64,000 bases of DNA from Verrucomicrobiota bacterium. Lineage in GTDB: Bacteria > Verrucomicrobiota > Kiritimatiellia > CAIQIC01 > JAGNIJ01. A program made the translations under genes and the position numbers. The notes under the pieces were generated by a model. The model worked only from the letters and a program-made list of their open reading frames with translations. It did no database searches and was not told the origin of the DNA. The stretch covers positions 248,001-312,000 of the forward strand of contig JAKLGK010000007.1 in the NCBI GenBank assembly GCA_022710725.1, read 5' to 3'. Below, piece after piece: positions 8,339-17,189 of this stretch; the stretch's first letter is position 1; every line of letters starts with the position of its first letter.

Positions 8339-9535
8339 TCAGTACCCGATATCCACGCCCAGGTTGACCCGGCCCACGTCGTAGTCGCGTATCGTCGAGT
8401 CGACCGTTTCGTACATCAGTTCGCCGAAGAACCGGAGGTACTTCGCCGGGATCAGGTAATCCGCGCGGAGCTTGACCGTGACGCCTTCGTCCTCGCGGTC
8501 CACCAGTTCGCCCTCGTCCATGACCGGGTCGGCGTAGTCGTCGATGCGGTAGACGCCGCTGGCCGACAGCCCGATGGACGGGGTCATGCGGTAGGCGACG
8601 CCCAGCCGGAACACGGAGAAGTCCACGATGTTGGCCAGGTGGATGGACGACATCTGAATCCCGTTGCGGCCCTCGAGCTCCACGGAGGTCTTGTCCGTCG
8701 CCGCCCAGGTGGCCACGGCGTCGAAATTGAGCCCGTCCTCGGTGCCCGCGTCTTCCGGGCGATCGAGTTGCTGGAAGCCCGCGCCGGCCTTGAGGGACAT
8801 GCGGTCGGTCCCGCGGGTCCGCACGCCCAGCCGCGCGGCGAAGTATTCCGCTTCGCCGTCCACGTCGTCGCTCTCCTGCAGGCCGCCGACGAGCGTGAGC
8901 AGGCCCGCGGTCTTGTCCGTGACCCGGTGGGCGGCCTCCATCTGCCCGCCGTGGCCGGACAGGTCGAAGAGATCGTCGCTGCGGTAGTCGGTCTGGTTGT
9001 AGCGATAGCCCGCGCTCACGTCGGACTTGTCGGTCAGCTGGGCGGTGAGGACGGTCCCGGCCTCCAGGACTTCCCGCCGGCTGCGCACGTCGGCGTCGAG
9101 GAAGGCGTCGGGCGACATGCCCCCGATGTCCGCGGCCGACCCGTAGGTGTCCAGGTCCTCGACCCTCCGCCAGGACTCCTGGGCCTCGAGGGTGATCTTT
9201 TCCGGGTTGCCTATGCGCAGCGTCAGGGCCTCGCCGCCGGCCCAGAAATCCAGGCCGTCCTCGTCGGCGTACGAGCGCTGGACCACGAAGCCCAGGCCGC
9301 TGATCTGGACCTCACGGACCTGGCAGTCCAGCCGCAGCCCCACGTCCGACTCGACGAAGATATCGTCCTGCTCGTCGGACGACGTGCGGCCGGTGTTGGA
9401 ATCATACGAGCCGGCGACGCCGGCAAACGGGGAAAGCGTCAGCGGTCCCGCGTGGAACCCCGGCTGCACCTGTCCCCAACCCGTGGCGGCCAGCAGGCCG
9501 ATCGCCAGGACCAAGCCCATCCATTTCGTCTTCAT
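8339..9535 (-). CDS. Outer-membrane beta-barrel protein of the EPS locus
   Basis: 398 residues. The ATG at 9535 gives MKTKWMGLVLAIGLLAATGWG, a signal peptide; an upstream in-frame ATG at 9580 would add 15 residues before it and is not preferred. The mature part alternates polar and hydrophobic residues in 10-12 residue strands throughout. It starts PFAGVAGSYDSNTGRTSSDEQDD, a phrase typical of the outer-membrane beta-barrel proteins coupled to exopolysaccharide export (BBP2-like family). The last residues VGRVNLGVDIGY end in an aromatic, as outer-membrane barrels do. It follows wza by 13 bases, so a role in outer-membrane passage or anchoring of the polymer fits. Fold and location are inferred from pattern only. 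Confidence 0.8.
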   Translation of the reverse strand: MKTKWMGLVLAIGLLAATGWGQVQPGFHAGPLTLSPFAGVAGSYDSNTGRTSSDEQDDIFVESDVGLRLDCQVREVQISGLGFVVQRSYADEDGLDFWAGGEALTLRIGNPEKITLEAQESWRRVEDLDTYGSAADIGGMSPDAFLDADVRSRREVLEAGTVLTAQLTDKSDVSAGYRYNQTDYRSDDLFDLSGHGGQMEAAHRVTDKTAGLLTLVGGLQESDDVDGEAEYFAARLGVRTRGTDRMSLKAGAGFQQLDRPEDAGTEDGLNFDAVATWAATDKTSVELEGRNGIQMSSIHLANIVDFSVFRLGVAYRMTPSIGLSASGVYRIDDYADPVMDEGELVDREDEGVTVKLRADYLIPAKYLRFFGELMYETVDSTIRDYDVGRVNLGVDIGY

Positions 9536-9548
9536 CGGCACCCCCTTG

Positions 9549-10268
9549 TTAGAATACCAATTCAGGCACGTATACCACATCGTCCGGGAGCAATACGATA
9601 TCGTTTTCGACGCGCCCGCGCACGCCGACCTCGCGGAGGTTGATATGGCGCGTGGTGGTGTGGCCGTCCGGCGCGCGCCGCGTGACCAGGATGGCCGTGT
9701 CCTTGGCGCTGGTGTCGAATCCGCCCGCCTGCTGGATCGCCACGCTCACGGTCAGGTCGCGGGTGGGGGGGATGCTGACCCGGCCCGGGCGCTTGACCCG
9801 CCCCAGCACCGTGATCGAACCCCAGGGCGAAATGCTCTCCGGCTGGTCGTCCCGGACAAATTCCACCATGACCTGCGGGTCGACATAGTATTCCCGGTAT
9901 TCGGCGGTCAGCCGGGCCGTCAGGGAGTCCAGGGTCTCGCCGCCCACGGCGAGCGAACCCAGGAGCGGCAGCGTCAGGGTGCTCGTCTCGGAAACCCGCC
10001 GCCCGGCCTCCTCGATCTGCTTCTTCCCGGCCACGATGACGGTGACGTTGACCATCAAGCCGGGACGCAACGTCGCCTGCTCCGCGCCGTTGGGCTTCGG
10101 GAGGGCCGTCGAATGAGCCGGGGCCGGAGCGGCCGGAGGCGGCTTGACGGCGCGCGCGGCCTTGGCCGCCCTGCGCGATGCGCAGCCGGTGGCCATGGCG
10201 AGCAGCACGCCGCCGGCCAGGGCCAGCACAAGCGAGCGCGTCCGCCATTCTTTCCCTGCTTGCAGCAT
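9549..10268 (-). CDS. Polysaccharide export lipoprotein (Wza-like)
   Basis: 239 residues from the ATG at 10268: MLQAGKEWRTRSLVLALAGG followed by LAMATGC, a lipoprotein signal with Cys28 as the likely lipid-bearing residue. The mature protein has the Poly_export (SLBB-adjacent) domain: LRPGLMVNVTVIVAGKKQIEE, then LTLPLLGSLAVGGETLDSLTARL, YREYYVDPQVMVEFV and a soluble-ligand-like part ITVLGRVKRPGRVSIPP with LTVSVAIQQAGGFD. Such proteins form the outer-membrane export channel that works with the Wzc-like kinase downstream. The protein is shorter than E. coli Wza (about 380), as is common in non-enteric lineages. An in-frame ATG at 10337 would put a hydrophilic leader before the signal peptide and is less likely. 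Confidence 0.9.
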   Translation of the reverse strand: MLQAGKEWRTRSLVLALAGGVLLAMATGCASRRAAKAARAVKPPPAAPAPAHSTALPKPNGAEQATLRPGLMVNVTVIVAGKKQIEEAGRRVSETSTLTLPLLGSLAVGGETLDSLTARLTAEYREYYVDPQVMVEFVRDDQPESISPWGSITVLGRVKRPGRVSIPPTRDLTVSVAIQQAGGFDTSAKDTAILVTRRAPDGHTTTRHINLREVGVRGRVENDIVLLPDDVVYVPELVF

Positions 10269-10384
10269 CCGGTTTGCTCTGAACGTATTGCCCCGTCTGG
10301 CGTTGTGACTATCCACGCCGTCCGCACACCCATCCATTGCGATTGAACCCGCCGGACGGATTGTAATCAAGCATTTTCCGCGTT

Positions 10385-11422
10385 TTACGGAACCCATCCG
10401 CCCTCTTCCAGGCCTCGGGCGATGGCCCCCGCCACCATCGCATACCCCGTGGGCGTGCAGTGGCCATCCTTCGGATAATAAAGCGGCGGCGCGGATGGAG
10501 CCGCCCGCATGGCCGGCCGCGTGTCCACGAAGCCCGCGCCGTTCGCCTCCGCCCACGCCGCCAGCCGGCGCGCCGGGTAATCGTGCGCATCCGTCCACGG
10601 CCCCTTGCGGGGGACGTGCGCGATCACCAGCCGGGCGCCGATCGATCCGGCCAGGGCCGCCATCCGGGCGAACTCGTCCTCGATCCGCCGCCAGTCAGCC
10701 TCGTGCGCGCCGCCGGCCTCGTACACCGCGGCCCAGTTTTCCACGCGGTCGTTCCGCCAGGCCATGAATCTCGCCAGGACGAGCCGGCACAGGTGGGATC
10801 GCTTGTATAGAAAGCGGCCGACCGCGCCCGGCGACGCGGCCTGCCGCGTAAGGAGGTAGCCCGACGGGTCCACCGTGACGGCATCCAGCCCGTAGAAGGT
10901 GTCGATCACGTCGTTGGGCACGAAGCCGACGATCACCAGGTCCGGCTGGAACTGCAGGCCGAGCTTTTCCAGCAGGATGCGCTCCGGTTCCGGGAAGTAC
11001 CGCGGGATGCCGGCCTTGATGATCTCGACGCGCGGGTGATCCCCCGGCCGGGTGTTGAGCATTTGCTCCAGGCGGTGCAGGTAGGTCTCCTCGAACGCCG
11101 CGCCCACCCCGTACGTGAAGCTATCGCCCAGCCCGAGAATCCGGAACACGCCGGGGGGCTTCGAAAGCTCGTGTTCGCCGTCGCGAAGCCCGAACGCGTT
11201 GTGCCGGTAGTCATACTCGAATTCGCCCTTGAACGACCGGCCGCTCGCGCGGCTGTGCGGCTTCGGGCCGTACGGCATGGCGGGCGTGGAGGCGTAATTC
11301 TTGAACTGCTCCGGCAATGGCGGGGCCAGCCCGAGCCGGCGGACGGCAAACTCGCCGATCGCGCCGGCCGCGACCAGGGCGATGAGAAGGGTCAGAAGGG
11401 CCGGGAGAATCCTCTTCTTCAT
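10385..11422 (-). CDS. SGNH/GDSL-type hydrolase, membrane-anchored
   Basis: 345 residues. An N-terminal hydrophobic helix (5-27) probably anchors it to the inner membrane with the catalytic part in the periplasm. Block I is LGLGDSFTYG with nucleophile Ser101; an Asn-bearing block is VGFVPNDV; block V is PKDGHCTPTGY with Asp319 and His321. This is the SGNH fold used by O-acetyl esterases or acyltransferase partners acting on surface glycans. The start at 11422 overlaps the stop of the FrhB-like gene as ATGA. It may trim or add acyl groups on the polymer. A 116-base gap (10269-10384) separates it from wza; nothing certain is seen there. Confidence 0.88.
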   Translation of the reverse strand: MKKRILPALLTLLIALVAAGAIGEFAVRRLGLAPPLPEQFKNYASTPAMPYGPKPHSRASGRSFKGEFEYDYRHNAFGLRDGEHELSKPPGVFRILGLGDSFTYGVGAAFEETYLHRLEQMLNTRPGDHPRVEIIKAGIPRYFPEPERILLEKLGLQFQPDLVIVGFVPNDVIDTFYGLDAVTVDPSGYLLTRQAASPGAVGRFLYKRSHLCRLVLARFMAWRNDRVENWAAVYEAGGAHEADWRRIEDEFARMAALAGSIGARLVIAHVPRKGPWTDAHDYPARRLAAWAEANGAGFVDTRPAMRAAPSAPPLYYPKDGHCTPTGYAMVAGAIARGLEEGGWVP

Positions 11423-12684
11423 GAAGCCCGTTTCCCTCCATGCAGGCGGTCAATCATCCACCACAGCGCGCGCCGGCGGCCGATCGCGCGCTCGGTGTAG
11501 AGTATCAAGGTGGCCCGCCACGCGGCCAGTGTATCCCGAACGCAGGGCCGCGCCGCCGGCTCGTCATCGCGCGGTACGGGCACCCCCAACCGACGGAATA
11601 GCTTTCGCCTTGCGGGCACGTCCCTTTTCTTGCGCCGCAGATGACTCGCCTGGGCCTTCAGCACCCGCGCGCGGTCGATCGGCAGCAGCCGGATCGCGCC
11701 CCCGGCGGCGGCTTCTTCCAGCAGGCCCCGGCCCCGGCGGCCGCGGGCGACGACGGCGCCGGTGCCCGCCCGGTGGTCCGGGAATTCCGGGACGCGCATC
11801 TCGCCGAAGGCGAGGTCCGCCAACTCCGCGAAATGGTCCGGGCACAACGCGCACCGGTGGGGGATGAAGAAGGACCGGAGGGCGGGATAGTACTCGACGT
11901 ACTCGCGGGTTCGAGTCCGGCCGTCCGCGCACGTGATCCTCATGGCGCCAAGGCCGTCCCCGCGGCGGTAGTCCAGCGAGACAACGGAGGCCGGGGCGAT
12001 CCCCATTCGGTCGAGCACGTACTCGGTCGCGTCGAAGGTCCGCGTCCCGCTGCAACACAGGCCGAACGCCCAGGGGATCCGCTCTCGGAACCGGGGCCGG
12101 GCTTCCTGCAGCTTGCGCAGGGCGTGCAGGTGGCAGGGCAGCCCGACGAACACGTAGCGGCCGGGCCCGGGCTCGATCTCCCGCAAGACCCCGGCAAAGT
12201 GAGTGGGGCAGTACCGCGATCCGCTGGCGGCTGGAAGGTCCCCGGGGTCGCGGATCACGGCCGCCTCCGGCTCGAGGGGCCGGCCGGGGACGGATCGGAT
12301 CGTGACCGCGCCGTCTACCCGGCGTGTTTTCAGTAGCCAGGCCAGCAAGCCGGTCACGAGCCCGCCGGACGAGCCGAGACGCCGCGTCGCGTCGTCGGCG
12401 CAGTGCCCGACGTAACAGCCCGCGCAGCGGCCGAGCCCCGGGACCTCCGCGTCCTCCGGAAACAGAGCGGCGCCGAGCCGGCTCCGGTCCACGCCGGGGC
12501 CTGGACATACTTGCCGGCACAGCCCGCATCCCGTGCAGCGGTCCGGCTCGACGGCGGCTTCGTAAAGGCCGCCGCGCCGGGTCATCGAAATCGCGCCGCC
12601 GGGGCAGACGTTTTCACAGATGCCGCATCCCGTGCAGAGACGCGCCCCCACGACGTCGCGGATGCTGGCCGGCTTTTCATTCAT
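11419..12684 (-). CDS. FrhB-like coenzyme F420 hydrogenase/dehydrogenase beta-subunit family protein
   Basis: 421 residues, starting MNEKPASIRDVVGARLCTGC. Two ferredoxin-type 4Fe-4S motifs come first: CTGCGICENVCPGGAI and CTGCGLCRQVCPGPG (about 17-65). Then follows the FrhB domain pair, with GSSGGLVTGLLAWLLKT, YVFVGLPCHLHALRKLQ, GLCCSGTRTFDATEYVLDRM and SLDYRRGDGLGAMRI, then a Cys-bearing HRCALCPDHFAELADLAFG. Members of this family in polysaccharide loci are flavin/Fe-S reductases, often next to pyruvyl transferases. Here the start codon overlaps the pyruvyl transferase stop as ATGA (12681-12684), which argues that the two act together. A reductive modification of a sugar is plausible; the electron donor and substrate are unknown. 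Bacteria without F420 carry such proteins too. Confidence 0.88.
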   Translation of the reverse strand: MNEKPASIRDVVGARLCTGCGICENVCPGGAISMTRRGGLYEAAVEPDRCTGCGLCRQVCPGPGVDRSRLGAALFPEDAEVPGLGRCAGCYVGHCADDATRRLGSSGGLVTGLLAWLLKTRRVDGAVTIRSVPGRPLEPEAAVIRDPGDLPAASGSRYCPTHFAGVLREIEPGPGRYVFVGLPCHLHALRKLQEARPRFRERIPWAFGLCCSGTRTFDATEYVLDRMGIAPASVVSLDYRRGDGLGAMRITCADGRTRTREYVEYYPALRSFFIPHRCALCPDHFAELADLAFGEMRVPEFPDHRAGTGAVVARGRRGRGLLEEAAAGGAIRLLPIDRARVLKAQASHLRRKKRDVPARRKLFRRLGVPVPRDDEPAARPCVRDTLAAWRATLILYTERAIGRRRALWWMIDRLHGGKRAS

Positions 12685-13877
12685 GCGCACGACCGGGCCT
12701 GAAGGGCTTCCGCGAACACGTCCCCGAGCCGGCAGGCCTCCTCCGCGTCCCGGCCGCTCCGTTCCGCCAGGCGCGCGCGCAGGGCGGCCCGCCCGGCCCA
12801 GGCCTTTTCGACCAGCCCGGCGAGGTCGGCTTCCGGCGCGCGGATGTCCCACACCCATTCCTGCAGGCCCAGTCCCTCCATCACGCCGGAGGCCTTGTGG
12901 CTGTATTGCATGATGACCGAGGGCGTGCCGGCGGATACGGCGCTGATGACGGCGTGCATCCGGCCGCCGACGAACAGCTCGCATCGCTTCAGGAGGCCCT
13001 TGTACTCCGCCGGCGAGTAGTCGCCCGCAAGCGCGTACACGCCGGTCCGGTCGGACATCGCGTCCAGGACCAGCTCCGCGGCTGCGCGGTCGTCGCCGTC
13101 CCACGAGAGCCGGGTCTCCGGGGTCAGGCCGGGAAAGCCCGCCGGGTACGCCTGGTGGGGAATGAGCAGGACCGGGCGCCGGGTTGTCCGGCGGATGTGA
13201 TCGATCAGCCTCGCCACAACGGGCGGGTAGGGCCGCCCGTTGACGGCGGTGTAGCGGTGGTGAAGGAGGATGCTGGGGTTCACGCCGACGGGCGCCTCGC
13301 CGCCGGGCACCCCCTCGCGCCGCAGGATGTTGTCCACGGCGGCCTCCGGCGCCGGTTCCAGGACGAAGGCCGTATCCGGCAGGCAGCGGACGTCCTCGAG
13401 GTCCAGGTTCCGGATGTGCCGTTGGGAATTCAGGTCGCGGACCGTGAGCCGGTCGAAGAGCGAGAGCGCCCGGCGCGCGAACCAGGCATCGAGCCCCGCG
13501 CGGAAGGGGCCGAGCGAGGCGGTGACGAGGATCAGCGGCACGCCTGTCCGCTTGAGGGAAAGGGTCTTCTGCAGGAGCCGCCATGCCGGCTTGCCGACGT
13601 ACCCGTCGCCCCACGCGCAGGCCACGGCGTCCACGCCCCGCACGATGGCGTGGAACTGCCGGAGCGTGCCCCACTGCGAGGGCGCCCGCTCCACGTACTC
13701 GATGGGATAGCCCGTGGCGTCGAGGTAGTGGCGCTCCTGGGCCGGGTGGCTGGTCAGCATGACGAAGGTCACGTCCGGGAAGCGGCGGCGCAGGATGTGC
13801 AGGCCGCCGATGATCAGGGCCTGCGTCCCGATGCTCACGGTCGGGATGCGCGACAGGGCATCGACGAAAATCTTCAT
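12681..13877 (-). CDS. Polysaccharide pyruvyl transferase family protein
   Basis: 398 residues with a GT-B-like fold. Evidence is the N-terminal MKIFVDALSRIPTVSIGTQALIIGGLHIL; CAWGDGYVGKPAWRLLQKT; VPLILVTASLGPFRAG; the DRLTVRDLNSQRHI element; CLPDTAFVLEP; and the C-terminal CELFVGGRMHAVISAVSAGTPSVIM. The VGGRMHAVI-type motif carries the conserved Arg and His of CsaB/WcaK-like enzymes that move a pyruvyl ketal from PEP onto a sugar. Pyruvylation would add negative charge to the polymer. Coupled by ATGA overlaps to the methyltransferase upstream (13874-13877) and the FrhB-like protein downstream, so these three form a sub-operon for glycan modification. Confidence 0.9.
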   Translation of the reverse strand: MKIFVDALSRIPTVSIGTQALIIGGLHILRRRFPDVTFVMLTSHPAQERHYLDATGYPIEYVERAPSQWGTLRQFHAIVRGVDAVACAWGDGYVGKPAWRLLQKTLSLKRTGVPLILVTASLGPFRAGLDAWFARRALSLFDRLTVRDLNSQRHIRNLDLEDVRCLPDTAFVLEPAPEAAVDNILRREGVPGGEAPVGVNPSILLHHRYTAVNGRPYPPVVARLIDHIRRTTRRPVLLIPHQAYPAGFPGLTPETRLSWDGDDRAAAELVLDAMSDRTGVYALAGDYSPAEYKGLLKRCELFVGGRMHAVISAVSAGTPSVIMQYSHKASGVMEGLGLQEWVWDIRAPEADLAGLVEKAWAGRAALRARLAERSGRDAEEACRLGDVFAEALQARSCA

Positions 13878-14656
13878 GCGGGCCTTCCGATTTCATCGGT
13901 CTTGACAGCAATGAAATAGGTCTTGCCCGGGGGCAGGGGCGTGCCGCCATCGGGAGGGTGGAGGGCGTCCCATGCCCGGATGCTGCTGAACCCGGCGTCC
14001 GCCAGGGCCTGCTGGACCTCCTGCTCCTCGTACGCGCGCTGGGTGAAGACCAGGTCGGTGCGCTTCCAGGTGTGGCGCCGGCGAAAGACGGTCACGTCCC
14101 AGCGGGCCAGGCGCGAGGCATCGTCGTATTGCGTCCGCACGATGCAGGCGAGGTCGTCCTCGACGATGTTGAAATCGCCTTTCCACCCGCCGGCGAACTT
14201 GTTCCGCATGTTGAAGTCGCAGAAGAACACGCCCCCCGGCGCCAGGGCCGCATGGATGCATCGGAAGGCCGCGCCCAGTTCATCGGGCGAGAGGATATGG
14301 TTGAGACTGTCGAACATGGAGACGGCCGCCGAGTGGACGGGCGGCAGCGAGAAGTCCCGCGCGTCGGCGAGCACGAACTCGGCGGCCGGCGCCCGGGCCC
14401 GCGCATGGTCCAGCATGGCCTGGGAGCGATCGAGGGCGGTCACCCGGAATCCCTGGCCCGAGAACCACCGCGCGATCTGCCCCGTGCCGCAGCAGACGTC
14501 CAGCACCCGGGCCCCGGCCGGGAGCAGGGGCCGCAGCCGGTCCGCGAGGATCGGCGCGAACTTCTTCAGGCTGTGCTGTCCCCAGTGCCGGTCATAAACC
14601 GAGGCAAAGGCGTCATAGTCCGAGGACGGCTTGACCGGTTTGGCTTGTCGTTGCAT
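13874..14656 (-). CDS. Class I SAM-dependent methyltransferase
   Basis: 260 residues from the ATG at 14656 (MQRQAKPVKPSSDYDAFASV). Motif I is VLDVCCGTGQIARWFSGQGF (SAM-binding Gly-rich loop, about 51-70). Motif II acidic turn is VTALDRSQAMLDHA. Motif IV region is SMFDSLNHILSPDELGAAF, followed by LAPGGVFFCDFNMRNKFAGG. The order and the YDxFASVYD start are typical of small-molecule or sugar methyltransferases in surface-glycan loci, which often cap or decorate chains. It overlaps the next gene as ATGA. The open frame upstream of 14656 continues to 15256 but that part is antisense to the glycosyltransferase 2 gene and is not coding. Confidence 0.9.
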   Translation of the reverse strand: MQRQAKPVKPSSDYDAFASVYDRHWGQHSLKKFAPILADRLRPLLPAGARVLDVCCGTGQIARWFSGQGFRVTALDRSQAMLDHARARAPAAEFVLADARDFSLPPVHSAAVSMFDSLNHILSPDELGAAFRCIHAALAPGGVFFCDFNMRNKFAGGWKGDFNIVEDDLACIVRTQYDDASRLARWDVTVFRRRHTWKRTDLVFTQRAYEEQEVQQALADAGFSSIRAWDALHPPDGGTPLPPGKTYFIAVKTDEIGRPA

Positions 14657-14670
14657 CGGTTTCCCGCGTG

Positions 14671-15567
14671 TTAGAGTCCCGCGCCCGAGCGTACGGCGCG
14701 GAACCGGTCCCGCGCCCGCGACGGCCTCCACAGGTAGCAGAGTGTTCCAAGCCGGGCATACTGCCGCTCGAAGGCGATGCGGTCCCGGACCAGGCGGGCA
14801 TAGCGGCCGCCCGTGGCCTCGTCGAACAGCCGGTAGGCCTTGACGGCCTCCTCGGCCATCCGCCGGTGGCCGGTTTGCACGGACAGGCCGCCCGTGTGCC
14901 GGCGCCGGAGAGCCATGATCGCGTTCAGATAGCCGATCCGCCCCGCGTGCGGGCCCCAGAGGCGGACGACCAGGTCGCCGCACAGGACCTGGGTCCGCCA
15001 GGCAGGCAGCGCATCCAGGAACGACCGCCGCGCCAGGATGCTGGACGTGGCGATGAAGGGCGGACGCTGCAGCACGTCGGTCACCGTGGGCGATTCCGGC
15101 AGGTCCGGGGGCGCGTAATACCGGGGCCGCGCGCGCTTGTCCTCGCGGTAGAACAGCGTGTCGTGAAAGCAGAACACGTAGTCGGGATGCGCCTCGAGAA
15201 ACTCGACCTGGCGCTGGAGCTTGCGCGGGTGGATCCAGAGATCGTCGCCCTCGCACATGGCCTCGTACTCGCCGCAGCAGGCCGCCCGGATGCGCGCGAG
15301 GTTGCGCGCCGGCCCGACGTTGCTTTCGGACGTGACGACCCGGATGACCTCCGGCTGCGCCTTCGCATACGCCTCAACGATCCCCCGCGTGCCGTCCGTG
15401 CTGCTATCCTCGCCGATGACCACCTCGAAGGGGAAGGCCGTTTTCTGGGCCAGGATGCCGGCCAGGCACGCCTCGATATACCGTTCGTGGTTATAGGCGG
15501 GCACTTTAACGCTGACCAGCGGCGCGCTCCGGCTATCGGCCGGCTTGGGCCTATTTCCCGCTGTCAA
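14671..15567 (-). CDS. Glycosyltransferase family 2
   Basis: 298 residues, GT-A fold. The N-terminus after a short leader reads PLVSVKVPAYNHERYIEACL, followed by VVIGEDSSTDGTRGIVEAY, NVGPARNLARIRAACCGEY and the DXD-type MCEGDDLWIHPRKLQRQVEF (metal and nucleotide-sugar site). Later PDYVFCFHDTLFY fits the catalytic-base region. Such inverting enzymes extend lipid-linked oligosaccharides at the cytoplasmic face. It lies 14 bases ahead of the methyltransferase start. Upstream, 15568-15711 is a 144-base gap with a perfect -35 hexamer on this strand, so a secondary promoter could sit there. Confidence 0.92.
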   Translation of the reverse strand: MTAGNRPKPADSRSAPLVSVKVPAYNHERYIEACLAGILAQKTAFPFEVVIGEDSSTDGTRGIVEAYAKAQPEVIRVVTSESNVGPARNLARIRAACCGEYEAMCEGDDLWIHPRKLQRQVEFLEAHPDYVFCFHDTLFYREDKRARPRYYAPPDLPESPTVTDVLQRPPFIATSSILARRSFLDALPAWRTQVLCGDLVVRLWGPHAGRIGYLNAIMALRRRHTGGLSVQTGHRRMAEEAVKAYRLFDEATGGRYARLVRDRIAFERQYARLGTLCYLWRPSRARDRFRAVRSGAGL

Positions 15568-15648
15568 AATTCCATCTCCTGTGACATCATCGTTTTCGTC
15601 GGTGCTGCCTCACCACGGGAGTGTACACTTTCAAATTGCCGCATTCTT

Positions 15649-15654
15649 GTCAAC
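15649..15654 (-). promoter_or_regulatory. Possible -35 box upstream of the GT2 gene
   Basis: On the minus strand TTGACA occurs at 15654-15649 in the gap between the flippase and the GT2 gene. The -10 match 17 bases further on (AAGTGT) is poor, and TACACT is 22 bases away, so this is only a weak candidate for an internal promoter of the locus. Confidence 0.2.
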
Positions 15655-15711
15655 CGGTCGCTGCGCGCACAACTTCTTTTGGCGGAGGAGGTAACGCCGC
15701 GCGCGCCAGTT

Positions 15712-17184
15712 TCATGCCCCGGCCTTTCCGGGGGAGGGCTTCGGACCTCCCATGAGTTTGTCCAGCGCCAACCTCTTCAGGTAAAGGTAACTGTCCAGGC
15801 GGGTGAGCTCCGCCAGGCCGACGGTCAACGTCGCGCCTGCTCCGACTTGCACGACCAGCCTGGGCAGGTCGGGGAGGGGCAGCCACCGTCCCAGGACGTA
15901 CACCGCCGCCGCCATCACCGCCGCCAGGATAAACGAGGGCAGGATGTCCCGGATCTGTTCGGCGGCGCTGTAGCCGATGAGCCGGCCCGAGCAGGCCGCG
16001 GTCAGGACGTAGGCGGCGAGGCTGATGAAGAACAGGGTGACGATCATGGGCTGAATGCCCCAGAAGACGCCGACGGCCATCGCCGGCGCCGCCAGGACCG
16101 TCTTGATCACCTCGAGCTTCAGGTACAAATCGCTGCGGCCCCGCACCTGGAACATGTTCAGGTTGATGGCGTGCAGGGGATAGAACATTCCCACGAAGCA
16201 CAGGAGTTGCAGGTAGACGATGGCGGGCCGCCACTGTTCGCCCACGAGGGTGATCAGCAGGGGCTCGGCGCAGGCCGCCATCCCCAGCATCAGCGCGAAG
16301 GTGGCCAGCATCGTGCATTGCAGCATCCGGCGGTACGCGGCCTTCAGGCGGGGCGCCTCTTCCTGCAGAGTGGCGAGCGCGGGATAGCTCACCCGCTGAA
16401 CGACCGCGGTGAGCCGCTGCGACGGCAGGTTCCGGAAGGTCTGCGCCTGGGTGAACTGCCCCAGTTCCGCCGCGGAAAAGAACCGCCCGATGACGACGTT
16501 GAAGAGCTGGGTGTACAACGTGGTGATCAGGCTGCTGGCCAGCAGACGGGATCCGAAGGAGAACATGGCCCGGAAGGAGGCCCAGCGGAATTCCAGCGAC
16601 GGCCGCCACGACCTCCACCGCCACAGCAGGGCCAATTCGACCGCGGCGCGGGAAAGCGTCATGACGACCAGGCTCCAGACGCCGTAGCCGGCATACGCCA
16701 GGGCGATGCCGAGCGCCCCGCCGATCGCGGACGATACGAGCGAAATCCGGGTCAGCAGCTTGAAATCGATTTCCTTGACGACCTGCGTTTGCTGCACCAT
16801 GCCCAGCGCGCCGATCAGAAGGCCCAGGCCGAGCGCCCGGATGATTCCTTCGAGCGGCGGCTCGCGGAAGAAGCGCGCGATCCAGCCGGCCGCGAAAAAC
16901 AGCAGCAGGTACAGCGCGAAACTGACCAGGAGGTTGAAGTAGAAGACCGTGGAATAATCCGCCTGCGTGCAGTCCTGTTTCCGGATCAGGGCCTGGTTGA
17001 ACCCGCTGTTGACGATGGACTGCGAGATCGCGATGAAGAGCGTGGTCATCCCGATCAGCCCGAACTCGCGCGGGGTCAGGAGGCGCGCGAGAACCAGGCC
17101 GCTCAAAAACAGGAGGCCTCCCCGGGCCAGGTCGTCCAGAAAGCTCCACAGCAGGCCGGACACCGTTTGTTGTCTTAGCGACAT
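15712..17184 (-). CDS. Wzx-type lipopolysaccharide/EPS flippase
   Basis: 490 residues from the ATG at 17184 (MSLRQQTVSGLLWSFLDDLA). It has about twelve to fourteen membrane segments and family phrases: LARLLTPREFGLIGMTTLFIAI, NSGFNQALIRKQD, SFGSRLLASSLITTLYTQLFN and FFSAAELGQFTQAQTFRNLP. This matches the MATE/MOP-superfamily transporters (Wzx, WzxC/AmsL-like) that flip undecaprenyl-linked repeat units across the inner membrane. C-terminal residues are basic and cytoplasmic. It follows the ATP-grasp-like gene by five bases. With a WecA-type enzyme, a ligase/polymerase, Wza and Wzc, the locus is a complete Wzx/Wzy-dependent pathway. Confidence 0.93.
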   Translation of the reverse strand: MSLRQQTVSGLLWSFLDDLARGGLLFLSGLVLARLLTPREFGLIGMTTLFIAISQSIVNSGFNQALIRKQDCTQADYSTVFYFNLLVSFALYLLLFFAAGWIARFFREPPLEGIIRALGLGLLIGALGMVQQTQVVKEIDFKLLTRISLVSSAIGGALGIALAYAGYGVWSLVVMTLSRAAVELALLWRWRSWRPSLEFRWASFRAMFSFGSRLLASSLITTLYTQLFNVVIGRFFSAAELGQFTQAQTFRNLPSQRLTAVVQRVSYPALATLQEEAPRLKAAYRRMLQCTMLATFALMLGMAACAEPLLITLVGEQWRPAIVYLQLLCFVGMFYPLHAINLNMFQVRGRSDLYLKLEVIKTVLAAPAMAVGVFWGIQPMIVTLFFISLAAYVLTAACSGRLIGYSAAEQIRDILPSFILAAVMAAAVYVLGRWLPLPDLPRLVVQVGAGATLTVGLAELTRLDSYLYLKRLALDKLMGGPKPSPGKAGA

Positions 17185-17189
17185 GTCGG

